Shown here one piece after another: positions 24,304 through 33,287 of a DNA stretch of 33,404 bases. A program made the translations under genes and the position numbers. The notes beneath the pieces were generated by a model. That model had not been told where the DNA came from, did not search any database, and was given only the letters and a program-made list of their open reading frames with translations. Source of the DNA: an uncultured Oscillospiraceae bacterium (GTDB taxonomy: Bacteria > Bacillota > Clostridia > Oscillospirales > Ruminococcaceae). The DNA lies in contig CATJCP010000214.1 of assembly GCA_949737515.1 (NCBI GenBank), positions 1 through 33,404 of the forward strand, given 5' to 3'. The stretch's first letter is position 1. The number at the start of each line of letters is the position of its first letter.

Positions 24304-24312
24304 TGGCTCTGG

Positions 24313-25728
24313 TCATCCAGGCGTTTCCTGTCCCCCATCGAAAACCACCCTTACAGACGTACCCTGTCCCGGCTGGGAAGTAAAATCCATCTCTGCCTGA
24401 TATGCCTGTACAATCTGTTCGCAGAGCGCAAGCCCCAGCCCTGCCCCGCCGTCCCTGCGGCTCCGGGCCTTGTCCGCCCGGTAAAACGGTTCCCGGATGT
24501 GGGCGAGCTGTTCGGCAGACATTCCTTTCCCGTTGTCCTGGACGAAAAGCACGTCCTTTCCGTCTTCATGGAAAGCCCGCACCAAAACCTTCCCCTCTCC
24601 CGGATTGCAGGCTTTTATGGCATTATCGACTAGGTTGTCCAGCAGCAAACGCAGTACATCCATATCGCCGGAGAGGGTTTCCAATTCCCGCTGAAAGACA
24701 ACAGATACCTGTTTTTCTGAAGCCTTGTATTGGGCGGAGCTGCTGACCGCCTCAAACAGCGCGGCAGCGTCCAGCGGTTCCCGGTTCAGTTCCCCGCCGC
24801 GCAGGGAAGCCAGGTCTAAAAGCTGTCCCGCCATGTTTTGCATCCGTTTGCACTCGGAAAGGATATATGCCAGCGCAGATTGCTGGTCTTCCGGTGAAAC
24901 TGCCGCTTTCTGGAGGTATTCAGCATAGCCGTAAATGGTGGTCAGGGGAGTTCGCAGTTCATGGGAAAAATTGTCAATAAACCGCTGTTTCTGTTCCGCC
25001 GCCTGTTGCAAAGAAATCATCTGCCTTTGGATTTCCCCTGCCATCTGGTTGAAGCTCCGGGAAAGCTCCGCCAGCTCATCCCGCCCGGAAATTGGGAGCC
25101 TTTCCCCAAAATTCCCGGCGGCGATGTTCTGCGCAGCCCTGGATACCCTTTCCAGAGGGTGGAACAGGAAGTTTATCAGCAGGTAAAGGCATCCGGTAAA
25201 CAACACTGTAAACGCAGTGCCTACCAGCAGGAGCAGGTTCCGGTCCTGCCGCCAGCCCTCCAATTCTTCCCGCAGGTCAAAACGGTAGGCAAGGGTATAG
25301 CTTTGGTATGGTTCGGGAAGCCGTCCCGCAGCCCATAAAAAGCGTTTATCCTCAATAGCCGTCAGCCTGTCCGTCTGGGATATGCCGGAAAGATCCAGCG
25401 GGAGGGCAGGGAGGGCAATATTGCTGTCCAGATTGGAATAAACAGGCTCCCCATCCTGATAAAGAAGTACATCTGTCAGCCCGTCCTGTGAAAAATACAG
25501 ATAGGGGAGCATAAGCTCATCAATAAAAGGCGGAATCTCTATCCCCCGCGTATCCAGCGCCCGCATATCCCGCAGGAGGGACGAAGCAATCATATAATGT
25601 TCTCCCAAACAGCGTTCCCTTTGCGTCCGCAGAATCCCCTGGAGCATGGCGGAAGCCGCCAGAAGCACCGCCCCATGGAAGAAAAGCAGGAACAGGCCCA
25701 GGGTCATAAAAAGCGTTTTGTTTTTCAT
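24313..25728 (-). CDS. Two-component sensor histidine kinase
   Basis: A 471-residue membrane kinase. Membrane helices lie at about 8-30 and 164-188 and flank an extracytoplasmic loop of about 130 residues. A HAMP linker (190-240), HisKA with H256 in NFSHELRTPL, and an ATPase domain with DNLVDNAIKA, DNGKGM and GAGLGLAL follow. The start ATG overlaps the stop of the response regulator (ATGA at 25725-25728), so the two are translationally coupled. The ligand is unknown. Confidence 0.93.
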   Translation of the reverse strand: MKNKTLFMTLGLFLLFFHGAVLLAASAMLQGILRTQRERCLGEHYMIASSLLRDMRALDTRGIEIPPFIDELMLPYLYFSQDGLTDVLLYQDGEPVYSNLDSNIALPALPLDLSGISQTDRLTAIEDKRFLWAAGRLPEPYQSYTLAYRFDLREELEGWRQDRNLLLLVGTAFTVLFTGCLYLLINFLFHPLERVSRAAQNIAAGNFGERLPISGRDELAELSRSFNQMAGEIQRQMISLQQAAEQKQRFIDNFSHELRTPLTTIYGYAEYLQKAAVSPEDQQSALAYILSECKRMQNMAGQLLDLASLRGGELNREPLDAAALFEAVSSSAQYKASEKQVSVVFQRELETLSGDMDVLRLLLDNLVDNAIKACNPGEGKVLVRAFHEDGKDVLFVQDNGKGMSAEQLAHIREPFYRADKARSRRDGGAGLGLALCEQIVQAYQAEMDFTSQPGQGTSVRVVFDGGQETPG

Positions 25729-26378
25729 TGTTCTGTCTCCAGACGGTATCCAAGTTTGTAGACGGTGCGAATCTGTTTTTCAAGCCCCAGCTTTTTCCGC
25801 AGCCGCTGGATGTGTACGTCAACGGTGCGGGTATCCCCCTCAAAGTCATACCCCCAAACCAGTTCCAGCAGCCGTTCACGGGAAAGGGCGATATTGCGGT
25901 TGATTACCAGGGTTTCAAAAAGCTCGTACTCTTTGGGGCTGCATTCTGTTTCAACGCCGTCCCGCCAGATGCGGCGGCTGTCAAAATCAATCCGCACCCT
26001 TGCGATTTCAAAACCGTTCCGCTTGGGTTGGGTGCGGCGGAGGACTGCTTCCACGCGGGCTAGAAGTTCCAGCATTTCAAAGGGCTTTACAATGTAATCA
26101 TCCGCCCCCATGGTCAGCCCACGCAGCCGGTCGGAAAGTCCGCTCCTGGCGGTCAGGAAAATGGTGGGCTGTTCCCTATTCTGTTTAAAGACTTCAAAGC
26201 CGTCCAGTTCGGGCAGCATGACATCCAGTACCATCAGGTCAAAGGAGCACTCCGCCAGAGCAGTCAGGGCGGTTTTTCCGTCATAAACCGAACGGCACTG
26301 ATGCCCTACCAGTTCCAGGTTCCGGCGGATCAGTTCATTTACAGGCTCCTCGTCCTCTACAATCAGGATATTTGCCAA
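25725..26378 (-). CDS. OmpR-family response regulator
   Basis: A 217-residue regulator. The receiver has D52 in LMVLDVMLPELDG, T in FLTARS and K in DYIVKPF. The C-terminal winged helix (about 125-215) contains CSPKEYELFETL, WGYDFEGDTRTVDVHIQRLRKKL and YKLGYRLE. It begins with TTG; a GGAGG eight bases upstream fixes this start. It is coupled to the kinase gene downstream. The secreted-protein gene 128 bases upstream is a plausible target or operon member. Confidence 0.93.
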   Translation of the reverse strand: MANILIVEDEEPVNELIRRNLELVGHQCRSVYDGKTALTALAECSFDLMVLDVMLPELDGFEVFKQNREQPTIFLTARSGLSDRLRGLTMGADDYIVKPFEMLELLARVEAVLRRTQPKRNGFEIARVRIDFDSRRIWRDGVETECSPKEYELFETLVINRNIALSRERLLELVWGYDFEGDTRTVDVHIQRLRKKLGLEKQIRTVYKLGYRLETEQ

Positions 26379-26408
26379 TTTGGTTTCCTCCCGTTAATAG
26401 ATAAGGGG

Positions 26409-26445
26409 AACTGCTTCCAACCCCTGGGGGAGAATGGAAGCAGTT
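26409..26445. repeat. Inverted repeat upstream of the response regulator
   Basis: AACTGCTTCCA (26409-26419) and its exact complement (26435-26445) with a 15-base spacer. No T run follows on the minus strand, so it is a weak terminator candidate for the upstream gene. It could instead be an operator or a leader structure of the regulator gene. Confidence 0.5.
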
Positions 26446-26506
26446 CAATTATATCATAAAATGCAGGGAAAGGGTATCATCTGCCGTGGGCTTTTGATTG
26501 GGGAAT

Positions 26507-27463
26507 TCAGGGATTCACCAGAGGAGAGGCGTCGGATTTGAAGACATCGTACCATCCGTCCTCGTTGGCTTCTGCTTCGCCGGACTCTATCAGACCCTTG
26601 AGCCGCTGCTCTTCCTTCCTGATGTCCTCTCTAAGAGCCTCGTTTCCCAAATCGGCGTAAACAATGAATTCTTCGTATTGAACGCCGACTAGGGTTTGGT
26701 CGTGGCGGGAAATTCCCAGCTTGGCCCGCCTGCCGTCTTCCCCGGTCAGGGAGATGGTGGCGTTGGGGTCGTTGTTCAGATATCCTTGAGAGACGTACTC
26801 CACGGTTTTCACCTTGCCGTTAAAGAGCCCCAACTGCTCCGCCAGCTCCTTTGCCTTTTCCGTGTAAAGGTAAGGGTCTTTGGAAAGCTCCTTGTCAAAG
26901 CCGGAAAAACCGGCAAGCTCCGGCCCGTCAACGAACCGCATTACCTGGTTGGAGAGGATGTTTCCTGTCACTGCGTCCACCATAAAATCATAGTGGGAGA
27001 TACCGGGATTTTGAAGGGAAGCCCTTTCTCCGGCGGGACGGGCTGATCCGTACCAATAGGAGCGGGGGAACAATTTATTCGCAGGAAAGTATTCCATGGT
27101 GATTACCGCGTCCTCCAGGTTGGCGCCGTAAACCCTCCATATCTCCTTTGCGCCAATGTCGGCTGCCTGCTCCATGGAAATGTCTTTCGCTGCCGGGGAG
27201 GCGTCATATTCCCCCTTTTGAATGGTGTAGCTGGGTTTCTTATACCCGTCTGAGGTGGTTTCAGGGGAGGAGCTTGTGGCCAGGGGGAGGCCTGTTTCAG
27301 GAAGAACCGTAAGGGTGTATTTGGTGGGAACCTGGGAAGCCCCGGCGGATTCTGCCGCCAGCACGCCTTCGCTGAGCCCTCCGCAAACCAAGGCGCCTGC
27401 CGCAATCATACCTGCTGCCGCCAAAAGGACGCTTTTCCCGGAATGGGATTTCTTTCTTTTCAT
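26507..27463 (-). CDS. Secreted PepSY-like protein associated with a two-component system
   Basis: A 318-residue protein with a signal peptide (basic MKRKK, hydrophobic to about residue 33, cut near VLAAESA). A Thr/Ser/Pro-rich spacer follows. The body contains SMEQAADIGAKEIWRVYGANLEDAVI and HYDFMVDAVTGNILSNQVMR, a helix-then-strand pattern like PepSY domains, which are often inhibitory or sensory modules outside the cell. A second such unit may lie at about 205-285 (AKELAEQLGLF). The name is tentative. It lies upstream of, and reads into, the response regulator/kinase pair. Confidence 0.6.
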   Translation of the reverse strand: MKRKKSHSGKSVLLAAAGMIAAGALVCGGLSEGVLAAESAGASQVPTKYTLTVLPETGLPLATSSSPETTSDGYKKPSYTIQKGEYDASPAAKDISMEQAADIGAKEIWRVYGANLEDAVITMEYFPANKLFPRSYWYGSARPAGERASLQNPGISHYDFMVDAVTGNILSNQVMRFVDGPELAGFSGFDKELSKDPYLYTEKAKELAEQLGLFNGKVKTVEYVSQGYLNNDPNATISLTGEDGRRAKLGISRHDQTLVGVQYEEFIVYADLGNEALREDIRKEEQRLKGLIESGEAEANEDGWYDVFKSDASPLVNP

Positions 27464-27535
27464 TTTCTGTTAATATCTCCTTTCGGTTGGTGTATTTGTG
27501 ATCACGGTTAGAGAATAACCTGGGCGCATCATCAA

Positions 27536-27565
27536 TTTATCATGAAGATGTTACGAAGTTGTAAA
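27536..27565 (-). promoter_or_regulatory. Possible promoter of the secreted-protein gene with direct repeats
   Basis: On the minus strand, TTTACA (27565-27560), an 18-base spacer and GATAAA (27541-27536). Within it are two 11-base half-matching repeats, CTTCGTAACAT and CTTCATGATAA, in tandem, a layout used by OmpR-family regulators. Confidence 0.35.
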
Positions 27566-27620
27566 AACCGGATATTTTTTGCCAGCGCGTTTCTGGAATT
27601 GGACCCATATCGCAGACAAT

Positions 27621-27670
27621 AAAAGCAGGTGGAAAGGGGTTCACATCAAAACCTTTCCACCTGCTTTTTT
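27621..27670 (-). terminator. Terminator of the glycan operon
   Basis: A perfect 17-bp stem AAAAGCAGGTGGAAAGG (27621-27637) with its complement at 27652-27668. It lies 15 bases past the last gene of the minus-strand operon. Confidence 0.9.
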
Positions 27671-27685
27671 ACCAATTGTTGAAAA

Positions 27686-29239
27686 TCAGTACAAATGCAC
27701 TTTAAGTTGTTCTATTTCCTCACTCTCCACTCCCATTTCATCCAATTCCTTTAAAACCGCCTGACAGTCTGCATTCCGCTGCTGGCGGAAATACATCCGC
27801 GCCAGACAGGTCTTCCCAAACAGAAAAGCCGGAACCTGTTCCACCAGGGCCGCCGCTGATATGTATATACTCAGAAAAAATTCCTCATTGTATATTTTTT
27901 CATTTTCCAACAGCAGCTCTGTCATCTCGTCCAGAACAGGGATGAATTCCTCTCTGCACAGGTTTTCGTAAATCGTCCGGTATTTGCGGATAAATCGCAC
28001 ATCCTCCACCTGATGGGCCAAGGAGCGCTCTGGGGTCAGGGATTGGAGGAGTCTGCCGAGATCATATTGTTTGGTGTTCTGGTTTTTGGAAACCATGTCC
28101 AATACTAAAGAACGAATCCTATCAAAATCATCTCTCAATAACAATTTACACAAAGCTGGTTCTTTGGAAAAAAGGCTTACATTGTCTGGATGAAGAATAT
28201 CACTACATCTTGGTGCAAGGATTTTGACCGCAGCTTTGAGTGAGGAAATGTCCAATTCTTCTCCCGCCATAAAACAATCCCGCAGAATTTCTTCTATATT
28301 AGTAAACCATTGCTCCCTTTCGCCACAGTGGTTCGTCAAAACAATACTGGTCAGCGGATGGGAGATAATACGAGCACATTCTTCCAGCTTTTCCTGCTTA
28401 CAAAGTGCTGATTTTTTTAATACAGATAAAGTGGATTTCATAGAGCTGATATGTACTTGTTTAAGCCATTTCTCTTGTGTTGGGTTCAGAGCCTGATTTG
28501 CTTTTAAAAAGAATACAATTTGATTATAATAGGCTACGTTGCTTTCAAAACGTCTGGAATTATATATATATGATGAGCCTTGCGGATGAAAGCGATAATG
28601 TTGAAGGACGGAACTGTCAATCCCTATATTACGGCATTGTTCCAAATATTTGAGCATACACATTGTATCAACACCATAATCATATTTTGCTTTAAGAATG
28701 CTTTCAAAATCTGCTGTTTTGAAAATATCCATTTTCATCAGGGAAGCCCAAAGGGTACTTGGAAATGTCCATACGTTTTGATATGATTGCGCAAACTGTG
28801 TCTGCGTTAATATGAGAGGTGATTCAAGCTTCCTCATGATTTGAGTCGTATGACTTCCCTGGTAATAAGCCCATGTACCCGTCAAGGCGATGTCAACATT
28901 GTTTTTTTCCAAGAATCCAAGCAATTGCTCCAGATAATCAAGTTCCCACCAATCATCAGAATCAAGATTCGAAACATATTTTCCTGTTCCTTCCTTGGAA
29001 ACGATAGGTATCCATCTTATTTCATTTCTATTTTTCTCAAACCGGATCAGTTTAATACGAGGGTCGCGTTGTGCATACTCTTTTAAAATATCCTGACTGC
29101 CGTCTGTACAACCATTATCCAAAATAATATATTCAAAATTTTTATATGTTTGATTTAAAACACTATTTAAACATTCCTCCAAATATGGTTTTGAGTTATA
29201 TACTTGTGTGCAGACTGTTATCTTAATTGACTCAGACAT
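27686..29239 (-). CDS. GT2-family glycosyltransferase with long helical C-terminus
   Basis: A 517-residue protein. Residues 1-230 are a GT-A fold family 2 transferase: ITVCTQVYNSKPYLEECLNS start, IILDNGCTDGS, and the DxD-type motif DSDD at 93-96 that binds the metal and sugar nucleotide. Residues about 240-517 are helical and unrecognised, with a TPR-like end (CLARMYFRQQRNADCQAVLKEL). No membrane segment is present, so it acts at the cytoplasmic face. It is the last gene of the glycan operon, 26 bases after the reductase. It is AT-rich compared with most of the window. Confidence 0.85.
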   Translation of the reverse strand: MSESIKITVCTQVYNSKPYLEECLNSVLNQTYKNFEYIILDNGCTDGSQDILKEYAQRDPRIKLIRFEKNRNEIRWIPIVSKEGTGKYVSNLDSDDWWELDYLEQLLGFLEKNNVDIALTGTWAYYQGSHTTQIMRKLESPLILTQTQFAQSYQNVWTFPSTLWASLMKMDIFKTADFESILKAKYDYGVDTMCMLKYLEQCRNIGIDSSVLQHYRFHPQGSSYIYNSRRFESNVAYYNQIVFFLKANQALNPTQEKWLKQVHISSMKSTLSVLKKSALCKQEKLEECARIISHPLTSIVLTNHCGEREQWFTNIEEILRDCFMAGEELDISSLKAAVKILAPRCSDILHPDNVSLFSKEPALCKLLLRDDFDRIRSLVLDMVSKNQNTKQYDLGRLLQSLTPERSLAHQVEDVRFIRKYRTIYENLCREEFIPVLDEMTELLLENEKIYNEEFFLSIYISAAALVEQVPAFLFGKTCLARMYFRQQRNADCQAVLKELDEMGVESEEIEQLKVHLY

Positions 29240-29265
29240 GAAACTACTTCCTTTATAGGTTTATA

Positions 29266-30765
29266 CTAATATAGCCAGGGAACATCATTATCATTATAAA
29301 GACATTTAATTGAAATTTCTTCAGAATCATATTGCTTTATTGCGTTATATATTTCATCTCTATAGTTAAAACTAGTTATAATAATACAGTCTGGTTTCAC
29401 ATTAGGAATTTCTTTTGGCGAATAAACAGGAATACCTCCATCTGTTGTCCCCCAAACGGCTGGATTGCTGTCAAATATTACCATATCAAAATCAGGATGT
29501 CCAAAAAACTGACGGTAAAAGCGAAGCATCCACTGTGTACACATTCCGCCAGGGTAAAATCCTACCTTTTTATATTTCGGTTGGTTTAACAGACTATCTA
29601 ACCGTTTTTTTCTTGCACTCAATGAAAAAGAAGAGTGAGCGACCCGCTGGTATGTGTTGGACACTGCATCCATGATGTTTAGGTGTTGCGTACAAACTTT
29701 TTCGCATTTACCACAACGTATACAAGGATTTTGTGCACTTTCAAAAAGAATGGAATAGTCCCGCTCCAACTTACCCATAAGATGAATATTTTCCTGTGTT
29801 TCAATTGTTTTATTTTTGTATCTACTATCTTTTTGATTAAAAAGCAAAGTGTTGCGGCACTGCATAATGGAGGAAATAGGTATATTTTGGGGACAATTAG
29901 CACAGTAATTACAACCAGTGCAAAAGTTATGTAACTGCTGTATTTTGCTCGAAACACAAGAAATACGTTTTAATCTATCTTTGTAGGTAGAATTTTGTAA
30001 AGACTTTAAATTAAAATCAAGTTCATTTTGAGAGGTTACTCCAGAAAGCATAACCTGTATCTCTGGACGCGCCTGTACAAAACGCATTGCAGCCTGTACA
30101 GTAGTTTCCTCCTTGTCGATCTTTGCAAACGAAAAAAACTGATCATTTGTCGGAATAATGCCTCCCCCCAATGGATTCATTGCAGCAAGACCAACATGAT
30201 GCTTTTGTGCTGCCTGTAAAACACATTCCATGCTTAACGCATTGATAATAGAATACGAAATGGTTGCTGCCTCAAAAACACCACTTTCAATAATCTTTAC
30301 TGCTTCTTCTGGAGGCGCATGAAGAGAACAACATATATGTTCTATTACCCCTTCATCTTTTAAGCGTTGCGCAGCGTCATATAATCCTCCTGGGGCCATT
30401 GCCTGGTAAAACTCTTCTAACGAGAACAGAGACCATATGTATAGATATTTTGCTTTGGAAATTCCCATGCTTTTTAAACACTGCTCTGTTCGCCGCATCA
30501 CCCCATTGAACGTTTTATCAAGGTCCAGCCGAACTTTAATTGTAACCCCTGGATGTGTGTGAGTGCGCTGAAACACCCGTTTCAGAACCTCTAGCGCCAT
30601 TCCTCGTGCATATGTATGGGCTGTATCAATAAAATTTACACCTGAATCTAATGCGTGGATTACCAAATCTACTGAGCGTTCTATGCCTTCTTCATCAGTA
30701 GTGTTTTGAATAGGAAGACGTACCGTGCCCAAACCTAACGGGAATACATTATCAAATATAGTCAT
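29266..30765 (-). CDS. Aldo/keto reductase fused to two 4Fe-4S motifs and a Rossmann-like C-terminal domain
   Basis: A 499-residue chimeric enzyme. Residues 1-260 are an AKR barrel with D47 and Y52 in FIDTAHTYARG and K77. The position of the catalytic His is taken by the sequence YIWSLF (W111). Ferredoxin-type motifs follow at C282/C285/C288/C291 and C348/C351/C354/C358. Residues about 400-499 look like a small Rossmann-type domain (FYPGGMCTQWML, VIFDSNPAVWG, DCIIITSFNYRDEIY), as found attached to sugar-modifying enzymes. It starts two bases after the second radical SAM gene. Electron delivery from the clusters to a sugar intermediate or to the radical enzymes is inferred. Confidence 0.8.
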   Translation of the reverse strand: MTIFDNVFPLGLGTVRLPIQNTTDEEGIERSVDLVIHALDSGVNFIDTAHTYARGMALEVLKRVFQRTHTHPGVTIKVRLDLDKTFNGVMRRTEQCLKSMGISKAKYLYIWSLFSLEEFYQAMAPGGLYDAAQRLKDEGVIEHICCSLHAPPEEAVKIIESGVFEAATISYSIINALSMECVLQAAQKHHVGLAAMNPLGGGIIPTNDQFFSFAKIDKEETTVQAAMRFVQARPEIQVMLSGVTSQNELDFNLKSLQNSTYKDRLKRISCVSSKIQQLHNFCTGCNYCANCPQNIPISSIMQCRNTLLFNQKDSRYKNKTIETQENIHLMGKLERDYSILFESAQNPCIRCGKCEKVCTQHLNIMDAVSNTYQRVAHSSFSLSARKKRLDSLLNQPKYKKVGFYPGGMCTQWMLRFYRQFFGHPDFDMVIFDSNPAVWGTTDGGIPVYSPKEIPNVKPDCIIITSFNYRDEIYNAIKQYDSEEISIKCLYNDNDVPWLY

Positions 30766-30767
30766 TA

Positions 30768-31577
30768 CTATTTCCTCTCTACTTGTTCAGCGGCTGGATA
30801 TCTTTTGGATTCAGTTTCATTAAATCCAGGACAATACCGACAAACTCCAATAGGAGTTTTATAAAATCCAGAGGCTATTTTCTTCTTTTCAGAAATAGAA
30901 ATTGATTGGTCAAAAAGGTCAATGTATTCGTTCTTTTCTGGTAAGATGCCTTTAATATGATAAAGACGCAAGAAAAATGGACATTGAAACACCTTTCCTT
31001 CATATACAACATCAAATTTATTCACTACGCTCACACATTCAAAAAACATTTTTGAGAGTTCTTCGTCAGAATAATTATGAAATTCATAATTTCCCAAGTC
31101 TACCCAACCACGAAAATGCTGATTTTCCCCAGTATAAAGATCAACTCTATACGGAATTTTGTAAAAATCCAACTTAGATGTTAATTCTGTTAAATTCCGA
31201 GACAAAGGTCCATAATTATCAACTACAAAGTCAAAATGTTTTCCACATCCTGCAATTAACTCTAAGAGATCATCGTCAGGAACAATTGTTGCGTTGGTTG
31301 TAATCCGCATATTATCATAAAAACTTTGGAATTGTAAAGATTCTTTAACAATATTAAATATATCCGGATGCATCAGGGGTTCTCCCCCCATAAATTCCAA
31401 CCGTTTTGTATGGTCCCAAATTTTAAAATAAGCTTCTAACTCACTTACTAGGGTTTCCACAGGAACATGATGCCTGTCGGGAATTCTGGGAACATCAGTC
31501 ATACATAACTTGCAGTTAAGAGTACAATTTGTAGTAATGTAAAAATCCAATACCTTTGAAATAAGTTGGTTGCTCAT
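30768..31577 (-). CDS. Radical SAM protein (second of a pair)
   Basis: A 269-residue radical SAM enzyme. The cluster motif is C18-x3-C22-x2-C25 in TTNCTLNCKLC, and the SAM-binding segment is EFMGGEPLMHP. The C-terminal part holds further cysteines (FFECVSV, VFQCPFF, VCRYC) that could bind an auxiliary cluster as in SPASM/Twitch domains, and ends in KRYPAAEQVE. The start at 31577 has a GGAGGT site and its ATG overlaps the stop of the first radical SAM gene (ATGA). It shares the GWVD segment and YPAAEQ tail with its neighbour, so the two are paralogues. Substrate unknown; a sugar nucleotide or glycan is inferred from context. Confidence 0.85.
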   Translation of the reverse strand: MSNQLISKVLDFYITTNCTLNCKLCMTDVPRIPDRHHVPVETLVSELEAYFKIWDHTKRLEFMGGEPLMHPDIFNIVKESLQFQSFYDNMRITTNATIVPDDDLLELIAGCGKHFDFVVDNYGPLSRNLTELTSKLDFYKIPYRVDLYTGENQHFRGWVDLGNYEFHNYSDEELSKMFFECVSVVNKFDVVYEGKVFQCPFFLRLYHIKGILPEKNEYIDLFDQSISISEKKKIASGFYKTPIGVCRYCPGFNETESKRYPAAEQVERK

Positions 31578-32392
31578 CTTTTTACCTCCATCTGTTCCGC
31601 CGCCGGATATCTCAAACTGCTGTCTTCCGTCCCCTGGTCCCCGCTGCAATGGTCGCAGGCGGACAGATAATATTTTTCCGAAATCTGCTGGAACTTTTCC
31701 TGTTTTTCTTCTCGTGATGTGGAATCAAATAAATCAACGTAATCTTCTGGTTCATCGGGGATTAAACCCAGCTCCATTCCCCTTTGGGAACGGGAACACC
31801 AATGAACCTTACCGTCACGGGTACGCCAGTTTCCGTGCATCGCGCTTGTAACCGCACAGCCATGAAAACGATTTTCCAACTTCTCCGGGCTGCACATCTG
31901 GGAATCCCAGGAGCCAAAATCAACCCAGCCGCCGAAGTCCTGTTCCTCCCCATAATATTTTACTGTTTTACAGGGAACCCCATTGTCCAATAAAGAGTGT
32001 AAAATCTTCTGTTCCCGTTCTGGAAACAATCCATATTGTGAAACCTGTACTAATATTTTTTCTTTATACTTCACCAATGTTTTCATCAACCGCTCTGAAA
32101 TAGGGACAGTGCAGTTTGTAAACAGCATCAGCCGGTCAAACTGTTTGTTGTATTTCATCGCGCTTTCTACCAACTCTGGAAGCTTGGTATGGAGAAACGG
32201 TTCCCCGCCGCCTGTTAAATGCAGTACCTTGATATGATCAACCACATGAAAAGCTACATCCAGTATTTTCTTTTCTTCTTCAACTGTCATATCTGGAAAT
32301 GGGCTGTTCTGCGGGACATACTCACAGCATAAACGGCAATGAAGATTACAGCGAGTTAAAATAATCAATGAGAATTTATCTAATGCAAACAT
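31574..32392 (-). CDS. Radical SAM protein (first of a pair)
   Basis: A 272-residue radical SAM enzyme with C15-x3-C19-x2-C22 plus an extra C23 (LTRCNLHCRLCCEY) and HLTGGGEPFLH. C-terminal cysteines occur in FHGCAV, VHWCS and ACDHC, and the tail is LRYPAAEQME. The start at 32392 has a GGATGGAG site and lies 17 bases inside the end of the glycosyltransferase gene; an in-frame start upstream would deepen that overlap. The fold resembles SPASM-type enzymes that modify peptides or sugars. No precursor peptide gene is visible, which favours a sugar or lipid-linked substrate. Confidence 0.85.
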   Translation of the reverse strand: MFALDKFSLIILTRCNLHCRLCCEYVPQNSPFPDMTVEEEKKILDVAFHVVDHIKVLHLTGGGEPFLHTKLPELVESAMKYNKQFDRLMLFTNCTVPISERLMKTLVKYKEKILVQVSQYGLFPEREQKILHSLLDNGVPCKTVKYYGEEQDFGGWVDFGSWDSQMCSPEKLENRFHGCAVTSAMHGNWRTRDGKVHWCSRSQRGMELGLIPDEPEDYVDLFDSTSREEKQEKFQQISEKYYLSACDHCSGDQGTEDSSLRYPAAEQMEVKR

Positions 32393-33287
32393 ATTTCTCC
32401 ATCCACTCCTTTTCAAAATCCAGTATCTCCGGCCTGGCAAGGAAATCCGCTTTATGTGCTGAAAGTTCCCCCTCCATAGCTTCCAACTGTCTTTCGCAGC
32501 CCTTTATATTTAACCTGTGTACCTTCTCCACCATAGAGATCATAAACGACCATTCAAAATACCGGAACACCCCTGCATTGTTGGGAAACAGCTCGCTCAG
32601 CCATTGGGTACGGGTTCGATAAGCAGACAAATACTCGTCTAAGGTTTCCGCTGTCAACAGGCTGTGGTTCGTTGTCCAGGCAGAGTTATTTCCCTCATGG
32701 CGGTAAAAAGTATACTTGGGCAATCCATGATAAGCAACCGTTCCAGCCTTTGCAAGAAGTTTGTACATCAAGGCGATATCATCATAGGCCCCATCCTCCG
32801 GGAACCGAAGATCATCCACCAGCTCCCGACGGAATAGTTTGGTGGGGAAGGCCATATTGTACCTTTTCCTCCACATCAATTCAATAACCGCCTCTTCTGC
32901 CGTCATGGTCTTTTTCGCATCAAAGGCCTTATCCGCCGCCCCGCAGATGGAAACCCCCGCCTGATTCTCCTCCGCCAACTTCAGAAGAAACTCTAAGAAA
33001 TCCGGCTCCGCCCAGTCGTCATCGTCGATGAAAGCTATATACTCCCCCTGGGCGGCGTCCAGCCCCGCATTGCGCCCGGACCCGATGTTTCCACGCTTCT
33101 TGTGGATCACCCTAACGCGGCTGTCCTGCTGGGCGTACTTGTCCGCAATTTTTCCGCTCTGGTCAGAGGAACCATTGTCCACTATGATAAACTCAAAATC
33201 CCGGAACGTCTGATTTAAAATACTCTCTATGGCCCTGGATACCAGCTCCTGCCGGTTATAGGTCAGCATAATCACCGAAACTTTCAT
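32376..33287 (-). CDS. GT2-family glycosyltransferase
   Basis: A 303-residue GT-A transferase: [13 protein letters not shown] start, [13 protein letters not shown] (33-45), [23 protein letters not shown] with the DxD-type motif at 88-91, and a helical C-terminus without membrane segments. The start at 33287 is set by its ATGA overlap with the rfbF stop; an in-frame extension upstream is the shadow of rfbF. It probably adds one sugar to a lipid-linked surface glycan. GC-rich like the main chromosome, unlike the genes further along the operon. Confidence 0.88.
   Translation of the reverse strand: MKVSVIMLTYNRQELVSRAIESILNQTFRDFEFIIVDNGSSDQSGKIADKYAQQDSRVRVIHKKRGNIGSGRNAGLDAAQGEYIAFIDDDDWAEPDFLEFLLKLAEENQAGVSICGAADKAFDAKKTMTAEEAVIELMWRKRYNMAFPTKLFRRELVDDLRFPEDGAYDDIALMYKLLAKAGTVAYHGLPKYTFYRHEGNNSAWTTNHSLLTAETLDEYLSAYRTRTQWLSELFPNNAGVFRYFEWSFMISMVEKVHRLNIKGCERQLEAMEGELSAHKADFLARPEILDFEKEWMEKYVCIR

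Noticed and set aside
29266-31649. A RiPP-type peptide modification system around the radical SAM pair
   Set aside because: No short precursor peptide gene is found in or beside the operon; rfbF and two GT2 genes point to sugars.
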